A DNA stretch of 64,000 bases from assembly GCF_003945595.2 (NCBI RefSeq), contig NW_024103452.1, positions 62,001 to 126,000 on the forward strand, given 5' to 3'. The notes under the pieces were generated by a model. That model ran no database searches and had not been told where the DNA came from. It saw nothing but the letters and a program-made list of their open reading frames with translations. This stretch comes from Pipra filicauda. Its lineage: Eukaryota > Chordata > Aves > Passeriformes > Pipridae. This document shows, one piece after another, positions 14,501 to 28,270 of the stretch. Within the stretch, counting starts at the first letter, position 1. The number at the start of each line of letters is the position of its first letter. The position numbers and the translations under genes are program-made.

Positions 14501-17414
14501 TAAACCTGTTTCATTCATAAATCAAATATTTGTTCAGGCTGCATATTTGTGCAAACTGAGCTTATATACTAGTCAATAAAATTAGTCTCCAGTTCTTTTG
14601 CATCTCAGGAGACCTTGTTTCTACTCCGCGTAAGTGGAAGCACTAAAAATTATGCTTGCAATGTGGATGTACACTTATATCTGTTAGTTTAAGTTGAGAT
14701 TTAGATGCAAGAATACCTAGCTGGTGCCAGACAGTACCTAATCTTCTAAGTCCTCCAAGGTACCATAAGCATGGAGTGCTAATTCACAGGCTATGAAAGA
14801 TGAAATTAATTTCCTTTTCTTGTATTAATCAGAGGAGACCAGGTCAAGCAGTTAATTCTCCACACCACTCTTGGCCCACAAGAGACTGACTGTGCATCAA
14901 CAAGGAGCAATTCCAGCTCATTTTGGAGCTCAGGAGAGACAGGAGTTTGCTTCCCACTGATGGGATGATGAATGCAATGGAAAATACTGCTTGTTTCAGC
15001 CAGAGCTCCTAGAGGCAAAGGGACCATGCTGCAGGAGGACCTCCATGAGGATTTCTTAGTTTTGGCCATGGCCCATCTTACCGCTCCTCTTTTCAGAAGG
15101 TAAGTTTGGCACGAGCCAGTTTTCTGGTGTGCCAGGCCTCCCTTAGGATATGCTGGCTGGCAGGGTTGTGAGAGGAGGGGAAAGGCACAGTAGCTCTCTG
15201 TTGAGGCAGCACCACTTGAATGAAGCATGCCTGAAAAATTCTTGGCTACAGATCTTTTATTAGCTGCAGCAAGATAAAAGGCATATTTTGTGAAAGTAAT
15301 ACATTCCAGCATTTCACATGGGAGTCAGGAGATGGACAGCATGCATTACGAGCATGTGATCTGAGTCCATCTTTACGTCTACAGGATCAAATGTTTGTTA
15401 TTTACACAATGCTTAATAAGAGACCTTGAGACCATCCTACCTGGCTATGAGCCATGTAGTGGGGCTGTGATATACTTGATTATTTTGCTGTGGTTTTCTC
15501 TTTTGTTGCAAGACATTTTTTGGAGTGTGCTGTTTTCCGAGATGAGATGCAAGATGCAGGAGTAGAACTGTGGTAGCTGGGATGATTTAAGGATAAAAGA
15601 GAAACAAGGTTTGTTAAAAGACTAAAAGTCTTTTTTCAGGTCAAGTAATGAGGCTGGAAAGACAGACAAGATTTCCACCTCAATATTCCTTTAACGTGTC
15701 ACTTTTTTTCCCACCTAAGCTTTCCCAACTGGTCCTATACAAGGTGCAACTTTTCCCATAGCAGGGTAGGACTGCTTGCTAATCCAGGGATAGGAGGAAG
15801 TTAAACTGTCAGCTTCATAGACCCATGACACTTTGAAAATGGTCTTTCCCCCTTGAAGCCCTTAACCACCCTTGTCATACAGTCATTCGAAGTAAAATTG
15901 GGATTGCCTATTTTTCCAAAAATTATCCTTTAACTCAGCCACAAAATATAGGTTTGATTTAAGATTAGATTTACAAGGTGAGTTACATAGTTTGTCCTGT
16001 GCCAGGGATTAATTATATTATCGAACCAGTTCCTTCTGGCTTTAAAATGTTCGTCTCTGTGAAAAATAGCCATCTGTTTTCAGCTATGACTGTATGCAGG
16101 ATAGGGCATGACTTAAAAGATGATCCCTCTTACATCTCTTTCAGCCTCTTTTGTGCTGCCATATCCATCTGTTTATTGTGTTTGCTGTTCTTCTGCAAGG
16201 CAGTGGTTTGCTGATCTCCTGACAGTGTCTGAGGGCTTTCACAGATGAGAGGAAGGCATGGAAAAAATACCCTTTACCTTAAGCGAACAGAGATTCCTGC
16301 AGTTGCAGGGCTGGCAGTCCACAGCTGGATGGATCTCCCTGCTCTCTTGTGCTGGAGGCACGAGCTGCATGTTTGCAAGCTGTGGAAGCCATGGGATCCT
16401 GAATCTCTGTAGACCTGCTGGGTTCCATGCAGCAATCAAATCTGCTTTCAGCTCTGTGCCCACCCATGCCTGCATTGTTTCTGAATCTCCAAGTGGCATT
16501 CCAAGGTTTTGTGTTGCTTACTTAACTGTGCTAAGGCTCAAGCTGTACCACTGTTCTAACAAAGTAAATCCTTCGTATAGGGTCAAGCTGCCCTCTGCTA
16601 GAAATATATTACATCCATAGAAAACGTGTACATTGCGTGCAGAAATATGTTGTGTTGCTCCTTTCTGCAAGAAGTGACCAGCCCTCTTCTTGCAGGTATT
16701 AAAGAGAGAGATAATGTCAAAAGGTCTGGGAAGGTAAAATCTGTAACTCATACATGGAAATTTTTTCTTGAATCCTTTAAAAAAAGGGCAAAATGTATTC
16801 TTTTAGCAGAAACCATCTCTATTTAAAACTTGTAGGAAAAATCAAAATGGTATTTTCTCAAGTCCTTGCTTCATGTCATGGATTATCCTGAGTGCATCTA
16901 TTGCTAAAGTCACCCTTCCTTTCTGCCACACTGCCCCTCACAATCCTGCTCTCCAGGTTTTCCAGTCTGTCTGCACTGAGTTTGGAGCCTCTTGCTTAAA
17001 CAAGAGATGCCCTTCCTGACCCCCTGTCTCTGTATCTCCTCACACATTCCTTCCTTATCTTGCTCTCACGCTGCTCCAGATTCCGTCCTGACCATAGACC
17101 ATACCATGTGTGTTTAACAGAGCCCAGCTTGGTGCCTTCTAACAAAACTGGCTTTCATCCTGACACTGAGTCATATGACCTTCTTCTCTTCTTTCCAAAA
17201 CCTTCTGTATATGCATGAATCCTTTAAACATCGGCATCTGAAATGTTTCTCCATCCATCTCCATATTTGTAAGTCTGCTTACGTGATCAATGTTTGTATT
17301 AGGTAGCTGTTATGCACTTCTGAATCTGTTCTAGATGTATTTTGTCTAGACTGTGGTGACCTTTGGGCAAAGGCTCTTCTCTGCATGTTTATAAATCATT
17401 AAATACACTGTTGA

Positions 17415-17490
17415 TGCTAAATATTTCAATATATTATATTATTTCAATATAATAAAATATATTTCAATATATTATATTCAATATATGTTC
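17415..17490. repeat. AT-rich ATATT/CAATATA tandem and self-complementary repeat
   Basis: Units such as 'tttcaatatatt' recur several times and are partly self-complementary, forming an AT-rich low-complexity block. It may be a DNA-unwinding or cruciform-prone site, but no function is evident. Confidence 0.75.
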
Positions 17491-18631
17491 AAATAAGAAC
17501 ATTATTCAACTTTGAAAGGACTTTGAAATTAATTTTATGTGCGGAAGCAGCTTAAGAAAAATCTGTGGGGTGAGAATTTAGTCAATAAAGTCAATGGGAA
17601 TTCTGCCACGGGGTGTTTTTGAATGCAGTCTTACAATTATTGTTGTCCTGTTGCAGGTTTAGGTTACTAGTTTGCTTTGTCTTTATTTTTATATAAATAA
17701 ATATTGCCTGTATAAGGTTAGCTTGCTTTCTTAAGTGTTGCACATTCAAATGTCTCCTGGGTTTTTAAATTTGTAAATATGACTACATTTTGCTTGTTAA
17801 AATAATGCGACCTCACTGAAGCTTAATTTTTTCCCAAATGGATCACATGGGGCAACACCTCCTCTTTCAGGGTGATATTCAGCTCCAAGGACAGAAGACT
17901 CTGAAATACGCTGAATGTGTGTTGTTTTAGTGCCTCTGCCTAAATATGTGGTGCTGTTGCAAATTTTAGCCCTGTAGAAACCTTATTGTTTATCAGTTTG
18001 AGAGGCTCCACCCCAACCAGTAATTAGAGCAAAGCTCAAGTCACAAATCTGCTGGCATCCCAAGTGAAGACGGTGTTCTCTGGAAATGGAGGTTATCTCT
18101 TCCTTTTGCTGCTGGTCCTTTGAACTTCTTGTGGTCAGGGAATCCTTCTGGTTTCAGCTGGAATAACAATTATGAAACTATGCCTGCTCTCCTGGCCGGA
18201 GTTCATGTCTAATTAACTTTAACAGGAGTAATAATTTTAAGAGTGATTTCTCAAAAGCGTTATAACTCAAGACAATTAAGTCTTGAGAGAGAGCGCGCGA
18301 GACAGGGAGGGGAGGAAAACAGAGGCACTCCTCGGGGCAGGGCACTTCATGCGTATTAAACAGATGTGACTCATTCCTGCCTCTAGTCCCAGCAGAAGTA
18401 ATACCTTTTGAATAAGTTCTGCGTGCTAGATAAAAACTTGTTTGCTGGTGCAAAAATCGTATCACACATGTTAGAACAAGCACCCTGATGGGCTACTCCC
18501 ATCAAAACCAAGGGCACACAGCAGTGGATTTTTCAGTATGTTGGTGTAAGTTTGACACAGGGTTTTTAGCTATGGAAACTTGTCAAAATCTGCAGAAAAA
18601 GGGGATAAAGGAGAAGGAAATGCAGACCAAT

Positions 18632-18648
18632 GAATGAATGAATGAATT
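18632..18648. repeat. Short (AATG)n microsatellite
   Basis: Four consecutive AATG/TGAA units are visible. It is a simple tandem repeat. Confidence 0.75.
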
Positions 18649-20854
18649 CAGTTGCCCTTCTGGAGCAGGATGTTTTTATTCTTATTGTTCATTAAATATG
18701 TAGTAGTGTATGTAGAATACACCCATCAGCCAATTTGATAGGCAAAACCTGATCTTCTTGAGGACATGCGAAACTAGAAAGGAGATTATAGTAATGTAGA
18801 ACATGAAAATGCTGGGGACCTCTAGGTCTGACTTTTTGTGTGTTTATTTAAAGATAGCTTTGCCTGCACTACTGTATATATGACAGGTATTACCTTAAGC
18901 CAGGGCATCCCACAGACTTCTCATAGACATGATGCCAAGGAGGACGCATCTCTATCTATGAAGGATCCAGCCTTCAGTGAACACACAGAAAAACAGAAAT
19001 CAGGTTTTATGACAGAAATCTGAAATATTTGTTGTTTGTTTGAAATCTGAAATGGTTGTAGGGAAATCTCCTGCTGCTACTAAAAGGGTAATCCCTCTCT
19101 TTACTAGTGGTGTGAGGATTCCAGAGGAAATAGGGTTTTTTTTACCACAAAATCAGAGCAAGGTCAGTCAAAGGGACAGTTAAAACAGAGCCAGCCAGTG
19201 TACGCAAAATCCTAACTGGTGTTCCTGGGGAGGTACTGTTGCTAAAACAACAGCGGACCATTTCAGTTAAGGACTATATCCACAGAGGGGATGCAAGATC
19301 CTTAGGGAGGGTGAGGAGGTGGCAACAGGAGGGACGGCTGCTGTCATGCATCACTGCACTGATTATCATCTGCCACTCAGAGCATGTCCACACAACAGCT
19401 GAAGGTGCAGCATGGGTGGACTCCCCTGGGCTTTGTTTAGTAGCGCCAGCTCGGGTGGTAATGGCAGTATCACGACAGCAAGACAATATCAGTATGTAAC
19501 TGCCTGAGACCTTGGAGACATATTCTGGTCATCAGCCACGGTAAATCTCTGCTGCTGGATTGACACGGCTGCTGGCATCTGGTTGAAACTAACCCCCAGG
19601 CTTCTTGCCTGCGTTGTGGGCAACCCCACAGCTAGGTAACGAGCCCCAAGGGTGGGTTACAGGCTGCCTCTCATCCAGTGCAATCACACATGGGCCCTGC
19701 TTGTAGCACTCCTCTAGCCAGGAAACAGAAATACATTTGCCTTTAAAAATACTGAGTAGTCACAGTACAACAGGTTTCTTCCATCAACTCTTTGTGGTAA
19801 TATTTTACTTCCTTCCTGAGAAATCTTTGATTTTAGCCATTCGGTGCTGCACCTCCTTCAGCTGTTCCCACATCTTCCCTTGGAGCAGCCTTCCGGTAGT
19901 CCTGCATAAAACTGCTCATCTGCTCCAGATGAAGCAACACAGCAAAATTAATATCTTAGTATGACGAGAGACTACAAGTGAGCCTACACAATCTGTGGTC
20001 TGCTTGGAAAGTAAACCCTGACTGCCTTGGGAACAAAAGTCTGATCTACCAAGCAGTGGAGCACCTTGTGTTCTTGGAGCTGGGACTTGGGAATTTTGTG
20101 CCCTCTGGGAGGGAGCAAGTTGATTTTCTCAATGTAGGAGCCTGGGGACAAACCAGCATGTAAGTGGTATGGACAATCAGGGGCCCAGGAGTGAAACAGG
20201 GAGCAAACCACAATGATAGTGTAGATGTGTCCTAAGGATGATGCTTGATGGTTTTACAATGTATTGTAAGCAATGAACATTAATCTTAAACTGTAAATCA
20301 GATTGTTCGCTATTTACTCATAAGAATTTTGCATTGTTTTCTGCTTGTTACACTTCTGATGTTAGCATGTCCATTATGTTGTCTCATCTCATTAGTTTGG
20401 CTCATTTGGGATCTCTCAGGGATGCCAAAATACAGGGGAGTTTTTTTGGAAAGTATTTCATCGCTATTGTTACTGGGAAAATTATGACCAGCTCATGTTT
20501 TAGCATGCTTGAATGTGAATATCACTAACATTTGGACACATCTGTATCTCTTATTCATTATAAAAACAATACTGACAGCTCTACCTTGTCTTAATAGTTA
20601 TCATCCAGCAGCAAGAATTAAATTTTAAAAAAATCCCCTAGGGAAAGTATTGTCTTTTTCCACCCAAAAGACAGAAGTATCAGGGTCTCTATGAGTCTGC
20701 TACAATTTGTGTGTAATGCTGCTGAATAATGAAGCAGGCAATTTATGCCCTTTAGAATAAGAAAATTCCAAGGCAGGTATGGTGTGTTCATGCTGTTATC
20801 AAACCTTTCTGAGGGATTGTGGTGAATGTGAACACTTTGTTACATGAATGAGAA

Positions 20855-22168
20855 GAACCTGATTGGGAATAGTCAACATGGATTTACCAAAGTTAGATCA
20901 TCACATGACAAAGGCTTTGCAAGACCTCTAGAGGTCTCTCCTCCCACCCCTGCCCAAAGCAGGTCCAGGTAGAGCAGGTTGCTCAGGGTCTTGCCCAGCT
21001 GGGTTTTGAGTATCTCCAGGGCAGAGACTCCACAGCCCTTCTGGGCACCTGCTCCACTGTTTACCCTCACGGTAAACTTATTTTCCCTAATATTGACTGG
21101 GAATTTCCCCTGCTTGATCAAACTGATTGCTTTGTGTGATAAGGGAAGAGCTTTATCTGCTTTGACTTTAACTTAACGTTAGGCATGATCTCCTACAGCA
21201 CCTTTGTGTCTAAGGTGGAACATCCTGGTCTGGACAGATGGATTAGTAGATGGGTGAAAAATTGCCTTCTTTGTTGAGCTTAACGGGTTCATATTCTACC
21301 TGGAGGCCTTTACAAGCAGAGTTCTTGAGGGATCTGTTCTGGCAATTTAATATCTTTGTCAGTGATGTGAAGACAGTACGCATCCTCATCAAGCTTGCAG
21401 CTGACACCAAACTGAGGAGAGGGATCGACATGTCCCGGGACAGAACTGCCACTCAGAGAGACCTGGACAGCTGGAGGAAGGGACCAACAGGAACCTCATG
21501 AAATTTGACAAGGACAAATGCAAGGCCCTGAAACTGGGGTGAAGTAGCAACATGCAACAGTGCAGGCTGCTGCTGAGTTCTGCAGGAGAGGACACAGGGG
21601 TGCTGCTGTGCAGTGGGCTGAACATGAGTCAGCAGCGTGCTGTGGCAGCAAGGAACACCAAAAGCCTGAACCGGTCACTGGATGAAGGGCAGTGAGTATC
21701 CCCCTCTACGCAGGACTCATTGGATCCATATAGAGTACTGCATCCAGATTGTAGCCCTGTTTAATAAACTTGTTACTAAGCCACCAAGATGGTTGAAGTT
21801 TGGAGACCAACCCTGTGAGGAGAGGCTGAGGGACCACACTTTGTCCAGCCCAGGGATGAGACACCTTCAGGGGAAGCTGTCAGTATCTATGAAACAGCAA
21901 AGCTCTTCATAGTGGTGCCTGGTGAGAGGACAACAGACAGTGGGCATAAATTGAAACAAGTGAAGGTCTAATCAGATATGAAGACAAACTTTTCCCAACC
22001 AGGACAACAAGCAGTGGGACGGGCAGTGAGGTTGTGCAGGTACATCCTCAGAAGTTTTCAAGACCTTGCTGGACAAAGCCCCGAGCAACTCTGTTCTCAA
22101 ATGCTTTGAACAGGAGATCAAACTACAGACCTCCTTACATCTCTTCCAACCCACACCCTTCTGTGATT
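20855..22168 (+). mobile_element. CR1 LINE, 3' portion, plus strand, interrupted by a nested CR1
   Basis: Before and after the interruption the sequence follows the CR1 order. It starts with 'gtcaacatggatttaccaaa', then has 'gcagctgacaccaaactgag', 'cagagagacctggacagctgg' and 'gaggagaggctgagggacc', and ends with 'catctcttccaacccaca'. The copy covers the end of the reverse-transcriptase ORF and the 3' UTR. Many indels and stops show that it is dead. The part at about 20910-21125 is an opposite-strand CR1 listed separately. Confidence 0.85.
20910..21125 (-). mobile_element. CR1 LINE fragment nested in an older CR1, minus strand
   Basis: Read on the plus strand, 'gacctctagaggtctctcc', 'gcccaaagcaggtccaggta', 'gagcaggttgctcagggtc' and 'ccctcacggtaaa' form the antisense of a CR1 3' UTR. 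The host CR1 sequence resumes right after it, so this insertion is the younger of the two. Ends are approximate, and no clear target duplication was seen. Confidence 0.75.
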
Positions 22169-23108
22169 TCTTATTGAAGCTGGTAAAGGAGACTTCATTA
22201 CTTAAGTCATTCAGTACCTAGAAGCCCTGGTGCTGTCCTAGTGATATCAAGAACTTTCCAGTTCTAGCCACTGCTCACACACAGAAGTCCAGAAAAACTT
22301 GTGGCCTGATGAGATGATGCAGGCAAAGCTGCACAGCAAAGTATGTCTGATATACATGAGTCCCTTCCTCCCCCAGCGCTGCTGCACAGGAGCTCTCCTT
22401 CAGCGCAGTGTCTCATGCCACTCCCCATATGCCCTTTGCCCAGCTCAGAGGAAGGTGGAGCAAGCCCTGAGTGCTCCTGCCTCTTCCAGAAGAGCCAGGT
22501 TGTGGTTCCTCTTCTTCTCGTCTGCATCAACAAAGTGTATTAGCTATAAAAGCACAAGAAAGCGCAGTGCTGTAAACAGTAGTCCATTTCATAATTATTA
22601 TTTTATTGCTTTCTTGCAGACAAAACTTTTTTCAAGGATGTGGCTAGAGTCTGTCCTGGAGGTGAGACCATACCTGTCATGCAACTGGCATGACCGGACT
22701 TATTCTTAATTTAAACTCATACTACATTTAACAGAGTAGCATGAACAAGTGAAATTTCTGCTTATATTGAAGGAAATCGTGTATACAGTGTGTTACATAG
22801 TGTTCCACATTGAGTGGTCTTACAATATCTGTTCACAGGTGTTTTAAACTCTACTTGAACACATTCAGTTCACTGAGACCTATGCACAAGGAGGCATTTG
22901 TACAGTGAGTTGATCTGGTTTCCTACAATGCCATTTGGAGGTGATTTCCCAGGAATACACCTAGGAAAAAATAAGGAGAACTATCACAGAAAAGAATAGG
23001 GAGAGCTGTCAATCCCTCAGTGCCAGCATAAGAGCTCAGAGCTATACCAAAAAGGTTATCATGAAGTAATCCTTTTTCTTCCTTGTTTCCCATCAGAGTA
23101 ATTTTTCG
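22169..23108. other. Intergenic spacer without recognised features
   Basis: This unique-looking AT-rich sequence lies between the CR1 cluster and the LTR. The ORFs of 89-136 codons in it look random, with no conserved motif. I see nothing functional. Confidence 0.6.
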
Positions 23109-24200
23109 TGTAGTGGATTGACTCTGGCTGGATTCCAGGCACCCACCTAAGCTACTCTGTCACTCCCCTCCACAAGTGGACAGGGGAGAGAAAATATAAC
23201 AAAATGTTCATAAATGGAGATAAAGACTGGGAGAGATCATTCACTAAATACCGTCACCATCAAAACAGACTGAAGTTGGGAATATTAATTGAATTGATTA
23301 TCAGAGTAGGATAATGAGAAGAAAAATAAATCTTAAAGACATCTTCCACCCCACAGACTCTACCTCCTTACCCCTCACAGTGCAGGGAGAGGGGGAATGG
23401 AGGTTAAGGTCAGTTCATGGCACGTTGTTTCTGCCATTGCTCAGGGAGAAGAGTCCTTCCCCTGGTCCAGCATGGAGTCCCTCCCACGAGAGACAGTCCT
23501 CCATGAACTTCTCCAACATGAGTCTATCCCATGGGCAACAGTTCTTCACAAACTGCTCCAATGTGGGTCACCTTTCCACGGGGTCTAGTCCTTCCAGCAG
23601 AGCCTGCTCCAGAATGGGTCTCCCACAGGATCACAAGTCCTACCAGGAAACCTGCTCCGGCAGAAAACTCTCTCCACAGTGCGCAAGTGTGGGCTTCCTG
23701 CCTGCTCCAGTGTGGGCTTCCCACAGGTTCACAGGCTTCTTTTCAGGCATTCACCTGCTCTGGAATGGGTCTCCTCCATGGGCTGCAGGTGGATCTCTGC
23801 ATCTCCATTGACCTGCATGGGCTGCAGGGTGACAGCCTGCTCCACCATGGTCTTCCTCATGGGCTGCAGGGGAACTTCAGCTCCAGTGCCCGGAACAAAA
23901 TCCTCCCCCTCCTTCTCCACTGACCTTGGTGTCGTCAGAATTGTTCCTCTCACATATTCTCACTCCACTCTTCTCTGGCCGCAATTACTTCTGCACAAAA
24001 CTTCTTCCCTTCTTAAATCTGTTAGCACAGAAGTGTTACTATCAGTCCTGATTGGCTCAGCCCTGGCCAGCAGCAGGTCTGTCCTGGAGCTGGCTGGCAT
24101 TGGCTCTGCCAGACATAGGGGAAGCTTCCAGCAATTTCTCACAGAAGCCACTCTTGTAGCCTCCCAAACTACAAAAACCTGGCCACGCAAACCCACTACA
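23109..24200 (-). mobile_element. Solo LTR of an avian endogenous retrovirus (ERVL-like), decayed
   Basis: The element is about 1.09 kb, begins TGTAGTGGATT on the plus strand and ends in the inverted counterpart, giving TG...CA termini with an inverted match of about 11 bases. On the minus strand the order is LTR-like. Two CCAAT motifs and a TTTAAG TATA-like box lie near the 24,000-24,140 end, and an AATAA-like polyadenylation region lies near 23,290. The sense strand is therefore inferred to be minus. The middle (about 23,450-23,880) consists of degenerate units carrying CTGCTCCA...TGGG. No internal retroviral genes flank it, so it is a solo LTR. No matching target duplication is obvious (tttcg on the left, gatgt on the right). 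Family assignment is from memory of abundant neoavian repeats. Confidence 0.75.
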
Positions 24201-27200
24201 GATGTTAGCCTTGCTGGTTCTTATGCTGCTAGTCAGGCAAAACGTGAGCATTTTTATGGAAACAGTTGACTGTGTCCTAAAGGGAGCTAAATCACTCTAA
24301 CAGAAAAGTGAATCTGAACAGAAAAAGAGGAAATAAAACAGTAATTTTATTTCCTACGTCTTACTCAGACCTACTTACATAGAGAAGATATCGTAGATAA
24401 CCACAGACAGATCTAAATCAGATAGAGAGCTGGGAAGAAAATATTAATGCAAAGTAGCTTCTTTAGCATCTTGTCGTATTAGGGCTTTAATTCTTTGGTC
24501 TCTTTATCAGACTTTTATAACTACATGGAACAGGGAATGAGAAGGTAGAAAAGTAAATGCAATTGATTCTGCTATTTGAATTACAAGGTTCGTGTAGGTA
24601 TTTGAGGAAAGGGAGAAAAGCACACCGGCTCCTGAATGCTGAGCAGCAACACTATGGCAATAATTGTGAACTGAGGAGGAGGATCATACTCCATTGTGAG
24701 TCTGAGTGAAACTTAGGCAGCACTGAGATTTGGTCTAGACTGGAGAACACTTCCATATTTACACCGTCACATCTTGAAAGCTGCGGTAATCGCAGATGTT
24801 TCACTAGGGATGTTTCACATGATCCCCAGTGGCTGCCTTGTAGTATTCTGGTCCCTCTGATGACAACTACTTGAGGTTTAAATGAGTTATAGCAATGGTT
24901 TTATAATGTTTTTATAATGGGGGAGAATATAGCTGGAATAAAAGAGCTCCCATTTCTGATCAACATGACTGAGGTGGAGGGAGGAGAAAAGCTAACTTCA
25001 ACTTCTCACTTCTGAATTTGTCTTTAGAGAGTTAAGGGATGTGTGTATGATGAAGAAGGCTACCTCCTTTTCTTTTTTTTCTCACTTGTACTGCAAACTT
25101 TATACTCACATAATACCCTGTTAAATGATAGGAATAAAAAGGACTCTTAGGAAACTTTCTTAAGTCAAGTTTTATACATTTGAAAAGCCTTTTGCAGCAC
25201 AAATCAATTCTTAATGCTGCCTTTACCAAGTAACACAGGGTTGCTTTGGGGTAGTGAGCTCTTGCTGGCTGGGTGTACAAGCAAGCTCAGCTGGAGCACA
25301 CAACGCTGTGATAACATCTGGCATTTGTACAGCAGGTATCTTGGTGAGGAGGTTTCCAATTCTACCAGAAGGTAAATTGACCTCCATAGCCTTGAGGTTC
25401 TGGAGAACAAAATATTCCTATAAGGATGACACCTCCACTCCTCAGCTGTGAGAAGCAGAGCTTCTGGCACAGTAAAGAACTGAATCTTTATTTTCCCTAG
25501 TTGTTATCAAAGTAGTTGTGGTATGACCCACAAATTGAACATGAAACGACAGGTCTGCTTGCAAAAATGAATGCAAAGTGAGTTATTTGGCATTCTTTTT
25601 TATATATTAGATCTAATTCTCCATTTTCCTCCACAGCTTGTTATACACCATAAAAGTTGAGCACAGGGGAGATGTGCATGAAAATCTGTTTTTAGAGTCC
25701 CACCATTCTCCATTAAGTTGGTAAAGATACTTGGAACCTTTATAACTGCTCTGATCTAGTATTCCCTCTTACAAGTTACAGGGTATGTTTAATTATGATG
25801 GTAACATTTTAATAAGGCTATCAATGCCCCAGGCCAGTGCCATAACCCAGTTATTTGACATGTTGGGATGACAAATATCTGTTACGATGTGCAACCTTGA
25901 TAATGGAATATTCACTCTAATGAGAGGGAACCCTGGATGTCTACAGGGCTACTGTAGCAGCTCCCATTTGACCCTTCACTCCCATTTCCAAGAAGGAGTC
26001 AATGAAATCATGGTGCTCCTTATCCCCTTGGGTTTGAAGACACCTAGGTGTAAATTAGAGCAGCCTCAGTGTGAAGCAAGTGTAAAGATCCCTTGAGAGC
26101 TTTCGCTGTCCCACTTCTCACCTTGCAGTGCATGCGGCTGAGCAGCTCTGTGGTATCTAACATGAATGATTGTGTTTTATTAAAATAATTCATCCTCACA
26201 AATGAATACATTTTGCATATGTGTCATGTGGCTGAAAAGATTTTTGTCCCACTACTAAAGAATAGCTTGTCAGAAATTGCTCTGTATTGCTCTCAGCACT
26301 ATAAAATATCTTGCTATATGTTAACTTCTCAAGCTCCAGCAAGTGTCACCATGTGTTGATGAAACAGAATGCTGAAGAAAGCCTTTAAAGGAACCAAAAT
26401 AATGTAACATTAAATATTTGACCTTGTACTGTCACTGTTGGGGTGCTATACTTGCAGCAATACAAAATCAAGAGCTGTGTAGAAATATTGTGTGCATGCT
26501 CTGTGGGACCATGCTGGGAAAAGAATGTCACATGTTGGTCTCCTCCACCTGAAGCGCAACAGTGAGGCATCCTGAAACTTTTTGTCTGAGTAGTCAGTCA
26601 GGTTTGACAAGGCTGACACATCCCTTACCACACCCTCTACTTTTGCATGGTACAGAAGGAATTGTGCGGTCTTAAGATGCATTCCCTCCTGATGAATTCA
26701 AAGACTTTTTTTTTTTTAACCCTGCTAACGACTGAGATCATAATATTCCAGGGACTGTCTGAAATGAGTGTAGTGGGTATCCAGGGACCTGCAAACGGCA
26801 GCTCTTGGCAGGCAGTTCTGGGCTTGACTATGACTTGACACAGGCTCACAGTGAGCACCTTGTATCGGTCATTCCCTACCCTCTCCAAACCCTCCAAACA
26901 CTCCCTGTGGCATATCTGCATTTTAAAGTGGGTTTTGCTGCAGGGCACTCTAAATCTACCCATAATTAGGCACCATTTGAGTGCATTTAAGATATATCTT
27001 TCCCATAACAGGGATACAGCTGAATAAGATGTCTGAGCCCTCTCAGTTTGTTATTAATGACACTTCAGACCATGTCTGCAGTTGTTATAGAGGTATTCCT
27101 ACTGGCACCAGCCTCTCCTCATATGCATAGAAGAGCTCAGACTGTGGATTCGGAAGTGTTAACTGTCAATTTTCTTTGGAGAGTTCTGCTGAGTGAAGTG

Positions 27201-28270
27201 AGGAAGTGGAAATTCCCAGGACTGGCATTCACATCATCACAAACATGGACTTTGTGACTGCTGCCACTCAGCCTAAGCTGTTGCTTCCCAGGCAGCCCTT
27301 GCACAGGAGTGCTGGTGCATAGCAAGCACCTTGCAGAGATACATAGCTGGATTAGTGACTTGCACGTGCAAACTTGTCCTTACTGCCCAAAACTGTAGGA
27401 GTTAGGAATACAGGAGTCACATGCTGTTTCACCTGGATGATTTGATCTGTTTGGAAGGCCAGACCTGTTTTTTCACAAGCTACAATAATGGAAATCAATT
27501 ACCAAGTCATACTCAGATTTTTACTTTGAATGTCAGATGTCACTGATTATTGATATGTTTCAGCTATTTTAAATTTATTTGGTTCCTGTCCAGGAAAGGA
27601 GAGCATTAAATAGAAGATGCCATTAAATAAGCTCAGAATAGGATATGTGAAATAGGAGGGGCTGGCAACTACTGTCAAAAGCTATGAATTAGCAAGCCAT
27701 TGAGGGGAATTTCAATGTGCCCTTGGGAATTCAGTTCTTAAGATAAAATATAGATGTTTCCCTAATGTAGATAGGGACCAACACAATGTGTTAAGTTCAG
27801 CTCAGGTAGTGTCCTGAATAGTTAAAGACCCACTGTCCAGCAGCCTAAGCCTAAAATAGAGCTTTTGGGTACACCATTTATGGTTGGGAAGGAGCCTTTT
27901 ATGAAAACTAAAGAGATGTGCCAAGCATTAGTATTATGTATAAAGGAGCTTCTCTCTGTTTACTAAAGCAGTTGTCAGGTGCAGACACTTTGCCTCTTTG
28001 AAACTGCTTTCTCCTAATATCTTCATGGTCTCTGCAATTCTAAGGGAGGCAAGTTAGGAAACGTGGCTACAGCACAGACCTTGGCTCTAGCTTGGATTAA
28101 GGTGCCTGAGGGAATATTACATGTCCTCTAGACTAACTTACTTAAAGAGGGTCTCCTAAGACCCACACAATTTTAATAGATCCTTACCTTAGGAGACAGA
28201 ACTCTGTTAAGGGAGATGAACTAGAAACTCAAAATGACTACATTTCATTCTCTCCTTCCTTGGGAGGAAA
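24201..28270. other. Intergenic spacer without recognised features
   Basis: This is AT-rich sequence with short random ORFs only. I found no splice-bounded conserved coding segment, RNA gene or recent repeat. Confidence 0.6.

Noticed and set aside
14806..15312. 168-codon minus-strand ORF in the intergenic region
   Set aside because: No known motif, no splice or promoter context and an irregular composition. It is likely a chance ORF, though a lineage-specific transcript cannot be excluded by eye.
23314..24269. Several ORFs of 130-196 codons, apparently encoding Ser/His/Gly-rich proteins
   Set aside because: They lie inside the solo LTR and result from its internal repeat units. They do not match viral structural or enzymatic proteins.
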